Below, piece by piece: positions 54,101 through 64,000 of a DNA stretch of 64,000 bases (positions within the stretch are counted from its first letter, which is position 1; every line of letters starts with the position of its first letter). The translations under genes were made by a program, and so were the position numbers. The notes under the pieces are model-generated. The model was not told the origin of the DNA, did not search any database, and saw only the letters and a list, made by a program, of their open reading frames with translations. The DNA is from Atopsyche davidsoni (taxonomy: Eukaryota; Arthropoda; Insecta; Trichoptera; Hydrobiosidae), in the NCBI GenBank assembly GCA_022113835.1, contig JAILWY010000028.1:7105001-7169000 (forward strand), written 5' to 3'.

Positions 54101-54868
54101 AGTAGCGGTTAAGTTTCCTCGGTGGGGTGCTTTGAAAGTATTCCTTTTGGTCATAAGCCAATATCAATACTAATCAATTCAACAACGATCCCTTCAAATT
54201 TCTTCTCTACGAAATTTACATTTATTTCTCTTTTAGCATAATTATAAAATAGAGGATGTTCAGAAGGCGGTGGGTTCTTTTTTAACAAATACCGGAGACG
54301 AAACAGGCAGATACAGCATGACTCTGGAGTACGCATACCTGTGAAGTGTTGACAAGGGATTGAAGACAGTTGGGGTGCTCGGGCTGGCGCTGAAGCTTGC
54401 GCTGACGAGCGGTGAGCCGGCACTCCTGTGCAGGTCGTTGGCTGCTCTTGGAGGGAGCTGTGTCGATTATAAACAGCTCACTGTCAGGCTTAGAGGCAAA
54501 TGCAGTCCTTAAATTAAAACAAAGCACCTTTATAAGAATACAAAAATCCTCGAAGTAAACAATGTTTTTTTTGAAAATTGATTATATAAAAAATATGCTG
54601 AATATTTCAGGCGGCAAACGTAAAAATTAACCGGTCTGGAGTAGGCCACTCGGTAACTGAGATGTGGCGTCGTTCGAGCGACGGCTCTTCGACATAAACA
54701 TAACCTAAACAATGCGCAGCTGCCATACCCGAGACGTTCTTCGAGCCGTTGATCTTCCAAAAAGTCTTCTACATCTTGGATGTCCACATTTTTCCGCCAG
54801 GAAACCTTGTTCTTCTTGGAGACATGTTTTCTTTTCTTCCCAACTCTGCTGCTATCAGTGGAGACCAT
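51172..54868 (-). CDS. NOP53: Ribosome biogenesis protein NOP53 (GLTSCR2/PICT1)
   Basis: Seven exons on -, 5' to 3': 54868-54729, 54507-54339, 54034-53839, 53269-52986, 52722-52511, 51938-51748, 51350-51172. All junctions keep phase and give 456 residues (human 478). Conserved blocks in order: [29 protein letters not shown], the basic [15 protein letters not shown] region, [29 protein letters not shown], a basic coiled segment ([20 protein letters not shown]), [15 protein letters not shown] and [12 protein letters not shown]53 works in the nucleolus on the pre-60S particle; in yeast it recruits the exosome-Mtr4 machinery for 7S/5.8S processing. The C-terminus ([13 protein letters not shown], ending HRRTARS) is basic like the family's. 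The start is the first ATG in the frame. It is divergent from the p24 gene. Confidence 0.93.
53575..53705 (-). repeat. tRNA-derived SINE, minus strand
   Basis: On -, CACCGGCCATGTAAGCCAGG precedes GATGTGGGTTCAAATCCCTC (B-box-like), followed by a tail with TTTTTCTGAGAGTTTCTTTA, also seen at 605-640. In a NOP53 intron. Confidence 0.6.
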
Positions 54869-55395
54869 CTCGGCGGCGGAGCGCGTGGCGGCGACAGCGG
54901 CTGTGGCGGCAGCGGTAGTTGCCACACTTCGATTGAGAATTTATTTGTAAATTAAATCAATTTAAACTATATTCATTTTGTGATTATTTTAAAGAATTGT
55001 TAAATCTACAGTGCTGTTTGACCTCGATGTTGATAAATTTGAACTACTTTATTGCAAAATATATATACAAGTCCTCCAAAAATAATTATGATTACATGTG
55101 TTATCAAAGCGAAAATCTTTATTTTGCAATAATTTCGAACGGTCGTAGCCGATTATAAAACAATCAAAACCGTATAAAATGAAAGCAGAAATGGACCACA
55201 GACAATGAGAGGCGGCTGGAGTGGCTGGAGCGGCTGGAGACACGCCGTCTTGCTCTGACACTTGTCTCTGCCCAGCTCGTAAATGTATTCAACATAAAAC
55301 TAAACGACGCGAGTCGGCTAGCTTATGGATTATCTTTTATTATTTAACTGATAGGGAGCAGTATCGATGATAGTTTAATGTTACACAGGCCCACA
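54869..55395. promoter_or_regulatory. Head-to-head promoter region, NOP53 / p24
   Basis: Only 527 bp separate the two start codons, which point away from each other. No TATA box is convincing at a fixed spot. The region must hold both 5' UTRs, so a shared bidirectional promoter is likely. A minus frame at 55049-55261 has no ATG and no known domain. Confidence 0.5.
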
Positions 55396-58300
55396 ATGAA
55401 GGTAAGAACTGCCAGTCGCTCTAAATATACACAATAACTTATAAATTTATTTCTTAAACTAACCGGTGTTTATTCAAATTATTTATTTTTGTTTACTGTG
55501 GTTATTTTAAGGCAATCAGTATTTAAACTATAATTTAACACATATTGATATACGGGACACGCAGCATTGTCAATGCGGAGAATTTCTTTTATTACCAAAA
55601 CGAGCAAACCAAAAGAACAGAATCTTTATCCAACACTGATTTTTTAAATTTATTTACTCTATCTTATAATTAACTAAAGCAGGAAATTCGCTGTCGCTGG
55701 TTTTCTACTGCTGATAGTAACTATTATTTTTGCTACTGTTTGGCTAATACTTGAGCTTTTTCAGGTTATGTACGTAGCCCTGGGGATGTTTCTGCTAGCT
55801 GTGAGCTGTGTGGGAATGGAGAAGGACCTCACAGTGAGCATAGACCCTGGAAAGTCTGACTGTTTTTACCAAGCAGTTACCGAGGGCCAAACCATTGATA
55901 TTGAATACCAGGTGCTCTATTATCATCTGAAGGCTAACCATAATTATTATTTTAAAAACTTGGTGACCATTACATCAAACATGTTTCTATCCTGGGCCAA
56001 TCTCACTAATTCAGCCGCACTTACGACCTCCAGCCACTGGCGAAAATTCCTCATCCACGTTAGCTTCCTCCTTCCAATGCCCCTTCTTCTGTAAAATTTT
56101 TCCTTGAACAGTAAGCTGTAGGATGCTAAACTTATTGTTACGAAAAATGTGGCCAAATACGAGACCTTACGCTTCTTTACCATCGTCAGGAGTTCACTTT
56201 CTTTACGAAGTCTGTGCGAGACTCTCATTTGTGACGCAGTCAACCCATGGTATTTTTAGGATTCTCCTATATAGCCACATTTCAAACGCCTCAATTTTTG
56301 TACCATACATATAAGCACAAGTGTTTCATAAATTCAAAAGTATTGATTTAAACTGTCTCTGTGCTAGCGCACATGCTCGGGATCCCAGGTTCGAATCCGG
56401 GCAAAGCATTAGTTTTTATCAGTATTTTAATTCTGTTAAAATTATATTTTCAATATTTTTGACAGAGTACTTGGTGGAATTCTATTTGTGACAGGTTTTG
56501 CTAACTTTTCACGTTGGCATTAGATGAAGTGAGGATTTTTAAATGCAGAGGTATTGGTTGTTAGAGAGAAAGATGTAGTGATTTGTGAATGTACCCTACT
56601 AATTAGGGATTCTATAAAATTGCTATTTTTAAGAACAATTCTTTACTAAATATGATTTTATATTTGTGAAAGTGATTTATTTTAGTGTAAAATTTCAGTT
56701 AAAATGATCAACTGTCTTCAAGTTCAAAGAGAAAAATCCCTCTTTGATGCAGATTTTCATATATATTATATAAGCCAAATGCCAGATTGTAACATCCCAG
56801 GTAGAGCCTCCATTGTCTTCTTCTTGAAGAGTATTCTTTTTACAGAGTCGTGTGTTAATAAACCCCCATTTACAAATTTACTGAGCTTGGATGTGTTTAT
56901 TAAAAATAATTGATTATACAACTAAGATTCTAACATTGTTGTAAAAAATTGATACAGATTTTAGCGCAGCAAATTCATTAAATAAAAAAACTGAACAAGT
57001 ATCTTTTTGCAGGTGATAGATGGAGGGCAGGGAGCGCTGGATGTGGGATTTCAACTGTCGGCTCCGGGGGGGCGCATAATGACTGCTCAGCCGCGCCGCC
57101 AGGCTGGTTCCCACCATGAGAAAGCTCCTGTTACTGGAGACTATCGCTTCTGCTTCGACAACACGCACAGTGCCTTTAACTCGAAGACTGTACGTACTGT
57201 TATTATTACCGTTTTGCTCCTGCTTTTAAAGTATCATAGAAAGCATATTCAGTAGTCATGTCCACTTGTAGATTCTATACATGATTTAACCAACAACTTA
57301 ATTACTGTTATCACTTTCGTGGACTTTAACTTTTCTTCCTGATTTGTATGATGTCACTTCATCCTTCAATAGTACTAGATGCGATTCAAGTTCAATATAA
57401 GATGAATTAGAAAAAAATTCAGATCGGTGAATCTTGGTAATCAATCCGTAATTAACAATTGTCTTGGTTTTTTTTACTAATATCTCACTAACAACATTTC
57501 AACATTCGGGTCATTCTGTAGAAAATTACTACCCAATTTCGCCCTAATTCAAGTCAATAATCTACTTCTATTTTGGTCTTGATGCATATTTACAATATTC
57601 TCCACTTTGTTATTGCTGTCGAGGACTCTGATTCGTCTGTTGTGTGTGATACCTTATTCCCTCTTTGCATGTTGTCTTCAGTTTTGGAGTTTCTTTATCT
57701 ATGTATTTTATTTTATCTAATAACATCATATGACATTTTTAGGGTAAATATGAACCCCAGAATATATGTACAAAATAAAAAGTTTATGGTCTACTTTTTC
57801 TTTCTTCAAATTGGCACTTATAATGTGAAATTGTTCAGGCTTAAAAGAACGAATTCCATATTATGGTGGTCACATATATTTCTCTAAAATAAAAAAATAA
57901 AACGAGATGTAAAAAAAATATTGAAAAATACATTGTATATTTAGGAAAATCAGAAAAAATTGAAAGCGTTTAAATATGTAAAAAAGCATAAAAATGGTCA
58001 AAATGATCTTTCATGGTAGCTACTCATTTTAGATATAAAACTATTATTAAAACTGCATCCTCAGATTTTGAGCTAAGTGAACGCTGCTGATGGGTGTAAA
58101 TTCCTTGCAGGTGTATTTTGACCTGATGATTGACGGTGATCTCGATGAAGATGACTCGGAAGAAGAAATGCATAGGGACACTGAGGATGAAGGACATACG
58201 GGAGAGGACAGTGACCCGTCGCTGGCCACATTAGGCACTGGTTGGCACCGCCGCGTGGGTGAGGCTGCTGCCAAAGTTCGTGCTGCGTTACTCCGAGCAC

Positions 58301-59197
58301 GCCGTCTGCAGGTGACCTTGCCACTATTATCTCTTTTCCGACTGCTTCTGCTTGGGTATTTTTGGTCATCTTACCACCTTGTGATCCAGTCTTTGATACA
58401 GTTTCTTACCAACCTTGATGAGTAGGTTAGGTTTTTAAATTCAGTATTTTCAAGTACAAAAACAAGAAAATCTACTCTTCAATGTAAGTTTTTCATGATT
58501 TTTCTGTACACAATAAGGTAAATACCAACAGAGCAAGCCTAGCACCGTTGCTTGCCAGCAAGTGTGCTAGCCTCTGGATGACAAGGAGATGAACGGAGGT
58601 GTCCCATGCTTGTGAGGTAAACACAGGCTGTTTATTTCACAAGCATGTACAGCGACCAGGATACATTTTATAGGAGACGTCTTCGGCAAGTGCCTCCAGA
58701 GATGGTCACCGTGCTGAACGCAGCTTGTGGCGTGTCACATTGTGCGGTGCAGTGCAGGTCATCACTATGCTGGCTGTCGGTCTATTGCAGGTGTGTAGAC
58801 ACTTCATTTGGATATATATGGAGAAGCCATTTTCATTGACGAGCCGCAATGGTCAGGTGTTGGTTCAAATTTTACCTTTGTCTTGACTGATGACTTTTTC
58901 TCATCTTGTCTATTTTTCATTACCTCCAGATTATCACGACTTGACTTCCCTTCAACCACCAGTATCCAATAACTGAGTGAGAATATAAACCATTACAAGC
59001 ATGATGGCAACTGATGTTCTCTTGCTAGATAAATGTTTTTCTCATCATATCGTCGGAGTGTTAAAATGCATATCTTTTAAATATTTGAAAATGCTAGTGA
59101 TACTAATTTTTTTCAGGTTGTGATGGTGCGGAGTCTCTTTGATGAGCGCTCACGCTTGCACGGCATCTTCAAGAAGCTGCCCCTCAGTAAGTCATGA
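55396..59197 (+). CDS. p24 family cargo receptor, TMED1/TMED5-like
   Basis: Six exons in phase: 55396-55401 (only MK), 55765-55911, 57013-57189, 58111-58311, 58674-58790, 59117-59197, giving 242 residues. A signal peptide (VMYVALGMFLLAVSCVG) leads into the GOLD domain with its two Cys (DCFYQAV and YRFCFDN) and VIDGGQGALDVGFQL. An acidic stretch (DLDEDDSEEEMHRDTEDE) precedes the stalk. The 39-residue exon at 58674 supplies RSLWRVTLCG and the membrane span VQVITMLAVGLLQVVMV, followed by RSLFDERSRLHGIFKKL, like the family's YMLKSLFEDKR. p24 proteins cycle between ER and Golgi in COPII/COPI vesicles and select cargo. The tail ends LPLSKS, so the two Lys are not in a terminal KKXX position. Assignment to the gamma (TMED1/5) branch rests on the VYFDL and SLFDE regions. 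Confidence 0.9.
55947..56243 (-). pseudogene. LINE reverse-transcriptase C-terminal fragment
   Basis: The minus frame contains ESELLTMVKKRKVSYLATFF, then GIGRRKLTWMRNFRQWLEVV and AAELVRLAQDRNMFDVMV. This matches the pattern of non-LTR retrotransposon ORF2 ends (ILNTIKRRKLEYLGH, then a GRRR-SWL-NLR-W block). It is truncated and lies in p24 intron 2 against the gene's strand. Confidence 0.75.
56355..56412 (+). repeat. tRNA 3'-half-like fragment
   Basis: CAGGTTCGAATCCGGGCAAA looks like a tRNA T-arm, preceded by GCTAGCGCACATGCTCGGGA. No full acceptor stem or D-arm could be paired, so a SINE head or tRNA relic is more likely than a working tRNA. Confidence 0.5.
56451..56523. repeat. Foldback repeat family, copy 11 (left end)
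   Basis: CAATATTTTTGACAGAGTAC and GGTGGAATTC lead directly into TGTGACAGGTTTTGCTAAC and CACGTTGGCATTA. In p24 intron 2. Confidence 0.7.
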
Positions 59198-59435
59198 GAG
59201 CCGCACCGGACGGCCTCGCCTCACGCCTGTACTGTCACAGACAGACGGAGCATCCAGTGACACAGAAAGTAAAAGGCCGTAGGAATATTGTAAAGCTGCG
59301 ATAGCATTGCAAGGGATCTTATTGCATTCAATATTTTTCTGACTGACAAATTTAAATTGTTATAGTAAAATCAGACTATGAATTTTCTACATTAATTAGA
59401 GTTTTATAAAATTTCACTTTATCGCTTTGTTATCA

Positions 59436-59441
59436 AATAAA
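59436..59441 (+). terminator. Candidate poly(A) signal of the p24 gene
   Basis: AATAAA about 240 nt after the stop codon. Confidence 0.5.
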
Positions 59442-59449
59442 TTCTTTGA

Positions 59450-62400
59450 TCATTTACTTTACGTAAATTTTTATAAATTTAGTTTGCATAAATTTGTAAG
59501 CCAAAAAAATTTGATTTTTGAAATTAATGTTTCACAGTATTTTTATATTGGTACGTTTCAATGAAATTCTAGATCCAATGGCTTATTGTGATTATGTATC
59601 TCGACAGTGCTAGAGACCCGGGTGGGAGGCGCACATCGGTCCACTCCACCGATGCTCAAATCTGTTGTGGATTTTTTTCATCATTTCATATGTGAATTGA
59701 TTGCATAAAAACAAAAAACTAGATTTACCCGCATGAGTAATAAATTCTAGTTTATTAAGTATTTGTAATACTCATCAATTTGTTAATATTGTTTTTTTTT
59801 TGTGAAATTTATGCCAAAAATTGTTTAGTCTGCACGTGATTATTATGTTTAGCTGTTGTGGAGCGTGCTTCACACATATTGCTTTGCTTAAGTATTGCTT
59901 TTTCTGAAATATCTTTAGAGCAATTTAAACTTTTATATCTTAAAATATTTATAAATTTAAGATTTTTCATTGAAATTCAAAGATATTTAATACACTTATG
60001 ATATTTTAGTTGATTTTTCTTATAAAATACATGTGATTCATTAGGGTTATTTTATATTCAAAAAATTTTTACTCAATTTTCTGCTTCCTCAAAATTTTAA
60101 ACTCACTGCATGCCACTGATATCATTTTATTGTGTACATAAAATTAAAAATTAGGAACTTTTAAATGTAATGAATATTTTACAAAAATATTACATCTTAC
60201 TTATGATCGCCCATTGTCTGTTAACTAGTGCACATAGACTCCTCATACAGATTATCCGATTCTAGATTGTATGGTTATTGAAACCGATGTCGGCTTTAAA
60301 GTTGAAGGAGAGTGCTGACTCGCAAACAAAAAATGTAGAATTATGATCTATTTTTTTAACCGGGATTTTATGAGGACACCCTTACCAATGTGTCAACATG
60401 GATTTTTTTTATTAATCTTAAGTTATCTAGTCTGTAGCTACTGCCCGGGCTGGTCTCACCCTTATACCAAAGTCTACTAATACGTATCTGCTGCATAAAA
60501 AAAATTATTTCAATGTGATTAAACTTTACTAGTCCTCTAATTGGTCAGATATTTCAAGGTTAAATTTCTGAATTATTTAAAACTTTAAAAGCTGCTATCA
60601 TAAATGCCTCGGAATAAACATTTCTTAGTATAACTGATAAGTAGTAACATCTCTTCAAATAAACTGATTAGAATTAGTTCTTAATTTATAGTTGGTAAGA
60701 AACATCTCACTAATACTAAAAAAATGTCTTAAATGGGCAGTTGGACTGTTGGTTTTTGATGGAGAGCTCCCCAGCTCACCCCTGTCACGGCTGGGGTGAA
60801 GCTTTATATTCCCGCTTACTAAGTCTAAGGGAGTGAATCAGAGAGGTGACCTCTTCCTGCACCTGGAGGCAGTACAAGAGAGCACTGTTGCCCGGCTGCA
60901 ACTCTGTTTGGCAAACAAAATACAATATTTTTGACAGAAAGTACTTGATGGAATTCCATTTTAATATTTTTTTGAATAAAATACTTAAGTGTTTTTCCAC
61001 ATGTTTGTTTTGTGGAAAATCACTTAAGTATTTTATTAAAACAAAATACGCTTAACTTCCGTGTTTCTGTCAATATCTTTTTGTAACATGATTCAAAATA
61101 GTTTTGTGACTATTGCCTGGATTCGTTGATTGAATTGCTTAGGATTTCATTTCACTCTCTGACAAGCAATAAATTGTTTTCAATGTTTCAGGTGTTTTTT
61201 TTCACACAAATTTGTCATTTATTTAATATCTCGATAGTTCAGGAACCCTTCATCATACAAATCATCTAATACAACAATAATAATCACTGAGAGATATGGA
61301 CATTGAGAAGTGACATTAATGGCCTGGCCCTAGTGACGAGAAGAGTCTAGGAGCAAGCGACCCTCAGGTCGTGCTCTTTTCTTTAATTCTTTTACACACA
61401 CGTGTGAATCTCACACTACTTCCGCTTATTAGCTCGAGGCCTGGCACGATAGTCAGGAGGTGAGGGCTTGTATCCTGCCTGTGCCTTGAAAATATTTTTT
61501 TTTTATTTTCTCGTCATTTCGTGCGTGAGTCATTAATATAAAAAAAAGAGCAAATACAAAAATTAATATCTAATAATTTTAAAAGTTTTCTTTTAAACAT
61601 AATTTTTAGCAAGGGAAATAGTTTTTTTTAAATTGACATTTTTAGTTTAAATGTAAATAATTACAAAATGAGAAAAGAAAGGCATATTGTGTAGTTTTTG
61701 TGTAGGCATATTGTGTAGTAGTTAAAAAATGTATAATGTATTGGAAATTTAACAAATAGTAGCTGATACTGCTAATGATTAGTGGCCGATACTGCTCCGG
61801 GAATGAGTGGTTTATATAGATATATCAGCGAGTGTTATCAAACCTCATGAATTATTCAACTGGGAATTAAACAACAAATATAACATATAACAAAAATAAC
61901 GTTACTTTAAAAACATGTTAATATATGTTTAACATTTGTTATAACTCGCTCAAGAAATAACTATTTAAAACAGTGAGTTAAGTTTATATTTAGTGCATTC
62001 CAATCTCGAAAAGGGAATCTGATTTGAAAGGTGTTTAATAGAGAAAAAATCATTGCCGAATTCTCAAGGTGATAATCAAATTTATTTTATGCTCCATATA
62101 AAGCATACTTGACAGTCTTTGCATAAGACTCTGTGCCCACTTGCTCTGCCTTTAGATGTCAGCAGACACCGATCGCTTCATGGACAAAAGTTGTCCAGTT
62201 TTGGTAATTATTCATTTTGAAACAAAATGTATTTGAAAATTGAAATGTTGGACTCGCTCAGTCTGTGAACAATCTCACATTTTAGCTGATTTATAGATAA
62301 GATATTTTTATACCTATCTGTATTTTTATTACAAAAGAGTTGACTAGTGGTCTGTGTCGAGTCAAAAGTATAAGGACGAGCGCAAATATAATAACATTAA

Positions 62401-63370
62401 ATAAATCAAAGACCCAAAACTTACCCACATCAACTATATATTTTGTAAGTCAATCAAATACTCTACACAATGTATTATTGGTAGAATCAAACTAAGTACA
62501 TAATAAAGCATTACTTTTCGCCTGGGTGTTGTCTGTTCATTATCATTAAAAAAGTAGAAATATCTGACCTCTGGGAATCAAATATCTCAACTGCTCATCA
62601 AATGGAATCTAACAAATACAGAATCACAGAACTATCCCAAGGAATGGCTTTGCTTATTTTTTTGATTTGGTTCAGGTCTGTTTTACATGTCCCTTTACAC
62701 GACTCTAATGCTCACACTAACTGTCTGCTTTACGCTGCCAGATCTAAAAGGATACCTGCTTTAATCCTTATAAAGATGCCTCGTGGACCCTGAAAATCCT
62801 CGTGGACTTTCAGCACACATAAACTTCAAGTTGAACTTCGCAACTATGTACCAAAAAATTACCATTCCAGTAGAACATCTCATAATCAGAACATTCAATC
62901 TCTATCTAATTATTGTCCATCAATCGCCAAATATAATTATTTATTAATTCATTAGCAATAACATCTATAATAATATTGATAAATGAAAGGAATTTTTTGT
63001 ATACTTTACATGTGTCAATGTCAATGTGTTTCAATAATATGGATCTTCACCAAGCAAATGCCTTGTCCATCAATAGTACAATAATAATATTTGAATACTT
63101 GATTAAGTGTGTAAAATTTGGCCACCACTAGAAGTCATGGATTATTTTGTAAAATTTTTGATTATTAAATTACAATATACTGTATATAAACAATTTCTCT
63201 TAGATTTTTTGTTATCTACCTGAAATTTCTATTGTTATCAGGAGATAGTGTTATCACATTTGATAGACCTACAACTGTTGTGACTATCGATTGCGATAAA
63301 CCTACTTCTTATTTAAGTTAATCATAAACACAATGATTTCTAAATATTTATTCTACAATCTATATGGTGA
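59450..63370. other. Intergenic stretch, no gene recognised
   Basis: AT-rich. It contains foldback copy 12 and a weak tRNA-like piece at 61430-61485. No open frame shows a known domain. Confidence 0.5.
60923..61040. repeat. Foldback repeat family, copy 12 (centre lost)
   Basis: CAATATTTTTGACAGAAAGT on the left. The arms meet at TTTTTCCACATGTTTG and TTTTGTGGAAAATCAC, so the hammerhead-like block is deleted and a tight hairpin remains. Confidence 0.75.
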
Positions 63371-63379
63371 GTATTGGTC

Positions 63380-63830
63380 AGCCTATTTAGTAACAGAAGA
63401 AAATCGTAAGGGAAGAGGCAGCTGAGTAAGCTGCTGGAAGCGTTCAGAGGTATGTTAATCTTTTCAAATTTTTGGAATTTGCTTTTTTGCGGATATGGAA
63501 ATTATAAAAAAAGTTTCTTCAAAAATAAGGTTCAAGAGCGGTACTCAGTTCCCTCTTTTTAAATAATAAGTGTTGTGAATGAAGTTATTATTGTTCTAGA
63601 AACTATGGAGGGAGAAGACAGCAAAATTTACTTTGTTATTGGAGATAAACGCTATCGGTCTACGGTTCTAACACCATCCAAATGTCAACACATCATTGTC
63701 GATAAAGAAGAAAACATATTTTACACAAGACAAGGAGGGACTCTTCACATTTTGAAAAAAAGTCAAGTTTCACCTCAATTAATCAAAGGTAAAAAAAATA
63801 TTTACTCTTTGCTTGAGGAAGACATCTGAT
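63380..63830 (+). CDS. Putative first exons of an unknown gene
   Basis: A possible 5' UTR exon ends at a donor (GTTCAGAG then GTATGTTAAT, about 63450). After the acceptor TTATTGTTCTAG (63588-63599) an open frame starts at ATG 63605 (MEGEDSKIYFVIGDKRYRST) and continues to KKSQVSPQLIKG, where a donor GTAAAAAA sits near 63790. Without that splice the frame ends at 63829. The balanced, non-repetitive residues look coding, but I recognise no family. The gene would continue beyond the window. Confidence 0.4.
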
Positions 63831-64000
63831 AATTTGATCAAGTGCGTTATTGATCAACTATTCTTTAAGAGTAGGAGGCTACAGGGAAAGAGGCGACTGC
63901 ATCTGTATTCAGTTTGTCGCTTCTCCAGAATTTATCAGTACACGAATTGTGATTTACCTTAATCAGAAAGTAATTGTTTTTCCTATAGGAAAAATAAATT

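Noticed and set aside
55049..55261. 70-codon minus-strand frame between NOP53 and p24
   Set aside because: Starts with GTG, has no ATG or domain, and lies in the presumed promoter and 5' UTR.
56355..56412. Functional tRNA gene
   Set aside because: Only the T-arm is convincing. No acceptor stem or D-arm can be paired by eye.

Overview
The window reads as nuclear DNA of an arthropod, most likely an insect. It is AT-rich, with GT-AG introns of about 0.1 to 6 kb, many (TA)n tracts, and abundant decayed DNA transposons and tRNA-derived repeats. The proteins (eIF1, dynein-2 intermediate chain, RNF38/44, NOP53, p24) are typical animal orthologues. I cannot name the species. Exon structures were built by hand from splice signals, reading-frame phase and remembered family features, and every junction listed keeps the frame.

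Layout from left to right: (1) 1-2640, the 3' part of a C2H2 zinc-finger gene on +; (2) 4118-5124, a single-exon eIF1 on -; (3) 6048-6651, a decayed intron-bearing histone H4 pseudogene on -, split by a 133-bp insert that carries a hammerhead-ribozyme-like fold and is flanked by a 12-bp target duplication; (4) 7302-17571, a 14-exon gene on + for a WDR34/DYNC2I2-like dynein-2 intermediate chain, with two different piggyBac relics in its introns; (5) 22071-38190, a 13-exon RING-H2 ubiquitin ligase of the RNF38/RNF44 type on +, with a decayed copy of its third coding exon in an intron; (6) 38191-51065, about 13 kb of probable 3' UTR and intergenic DNA without a recognisable gene; (7) 51172-54868, the 7-exon NOP53 ribosome-biogenesis gene on -; (8) 55396-59197, a 6-exon p24 (TMED1/5-like) cargo receptor on +, divergent from NOP53; (9) 63380-63830, the possible start of another gene on +.

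The genes look like unrelated housekeeping neighbours, not a functional cluster. Translation start (eIF1), ribosome assembly (NOP53), ER-Golgi traffic (TMED), ciliary transport (DYNC2I2) and ubiquitination (RNF) share no pathway. NOP53 and TMED are head to head and may share a promoter region.

The most unusual content is repetitive. At least twelve copies of one foldback repeat family lie in introns and spacers. One arm carries a GGTTGGCGAAACCGGTCACC block that resembles the 3' half of a Penelope-type hammerhead ribozyme, and the other arm carries its reverse complement. A separate insert at 6152-6284 has a nearly canonical hammerhead core. I found no CRISPR array, operon or complete mobile element.
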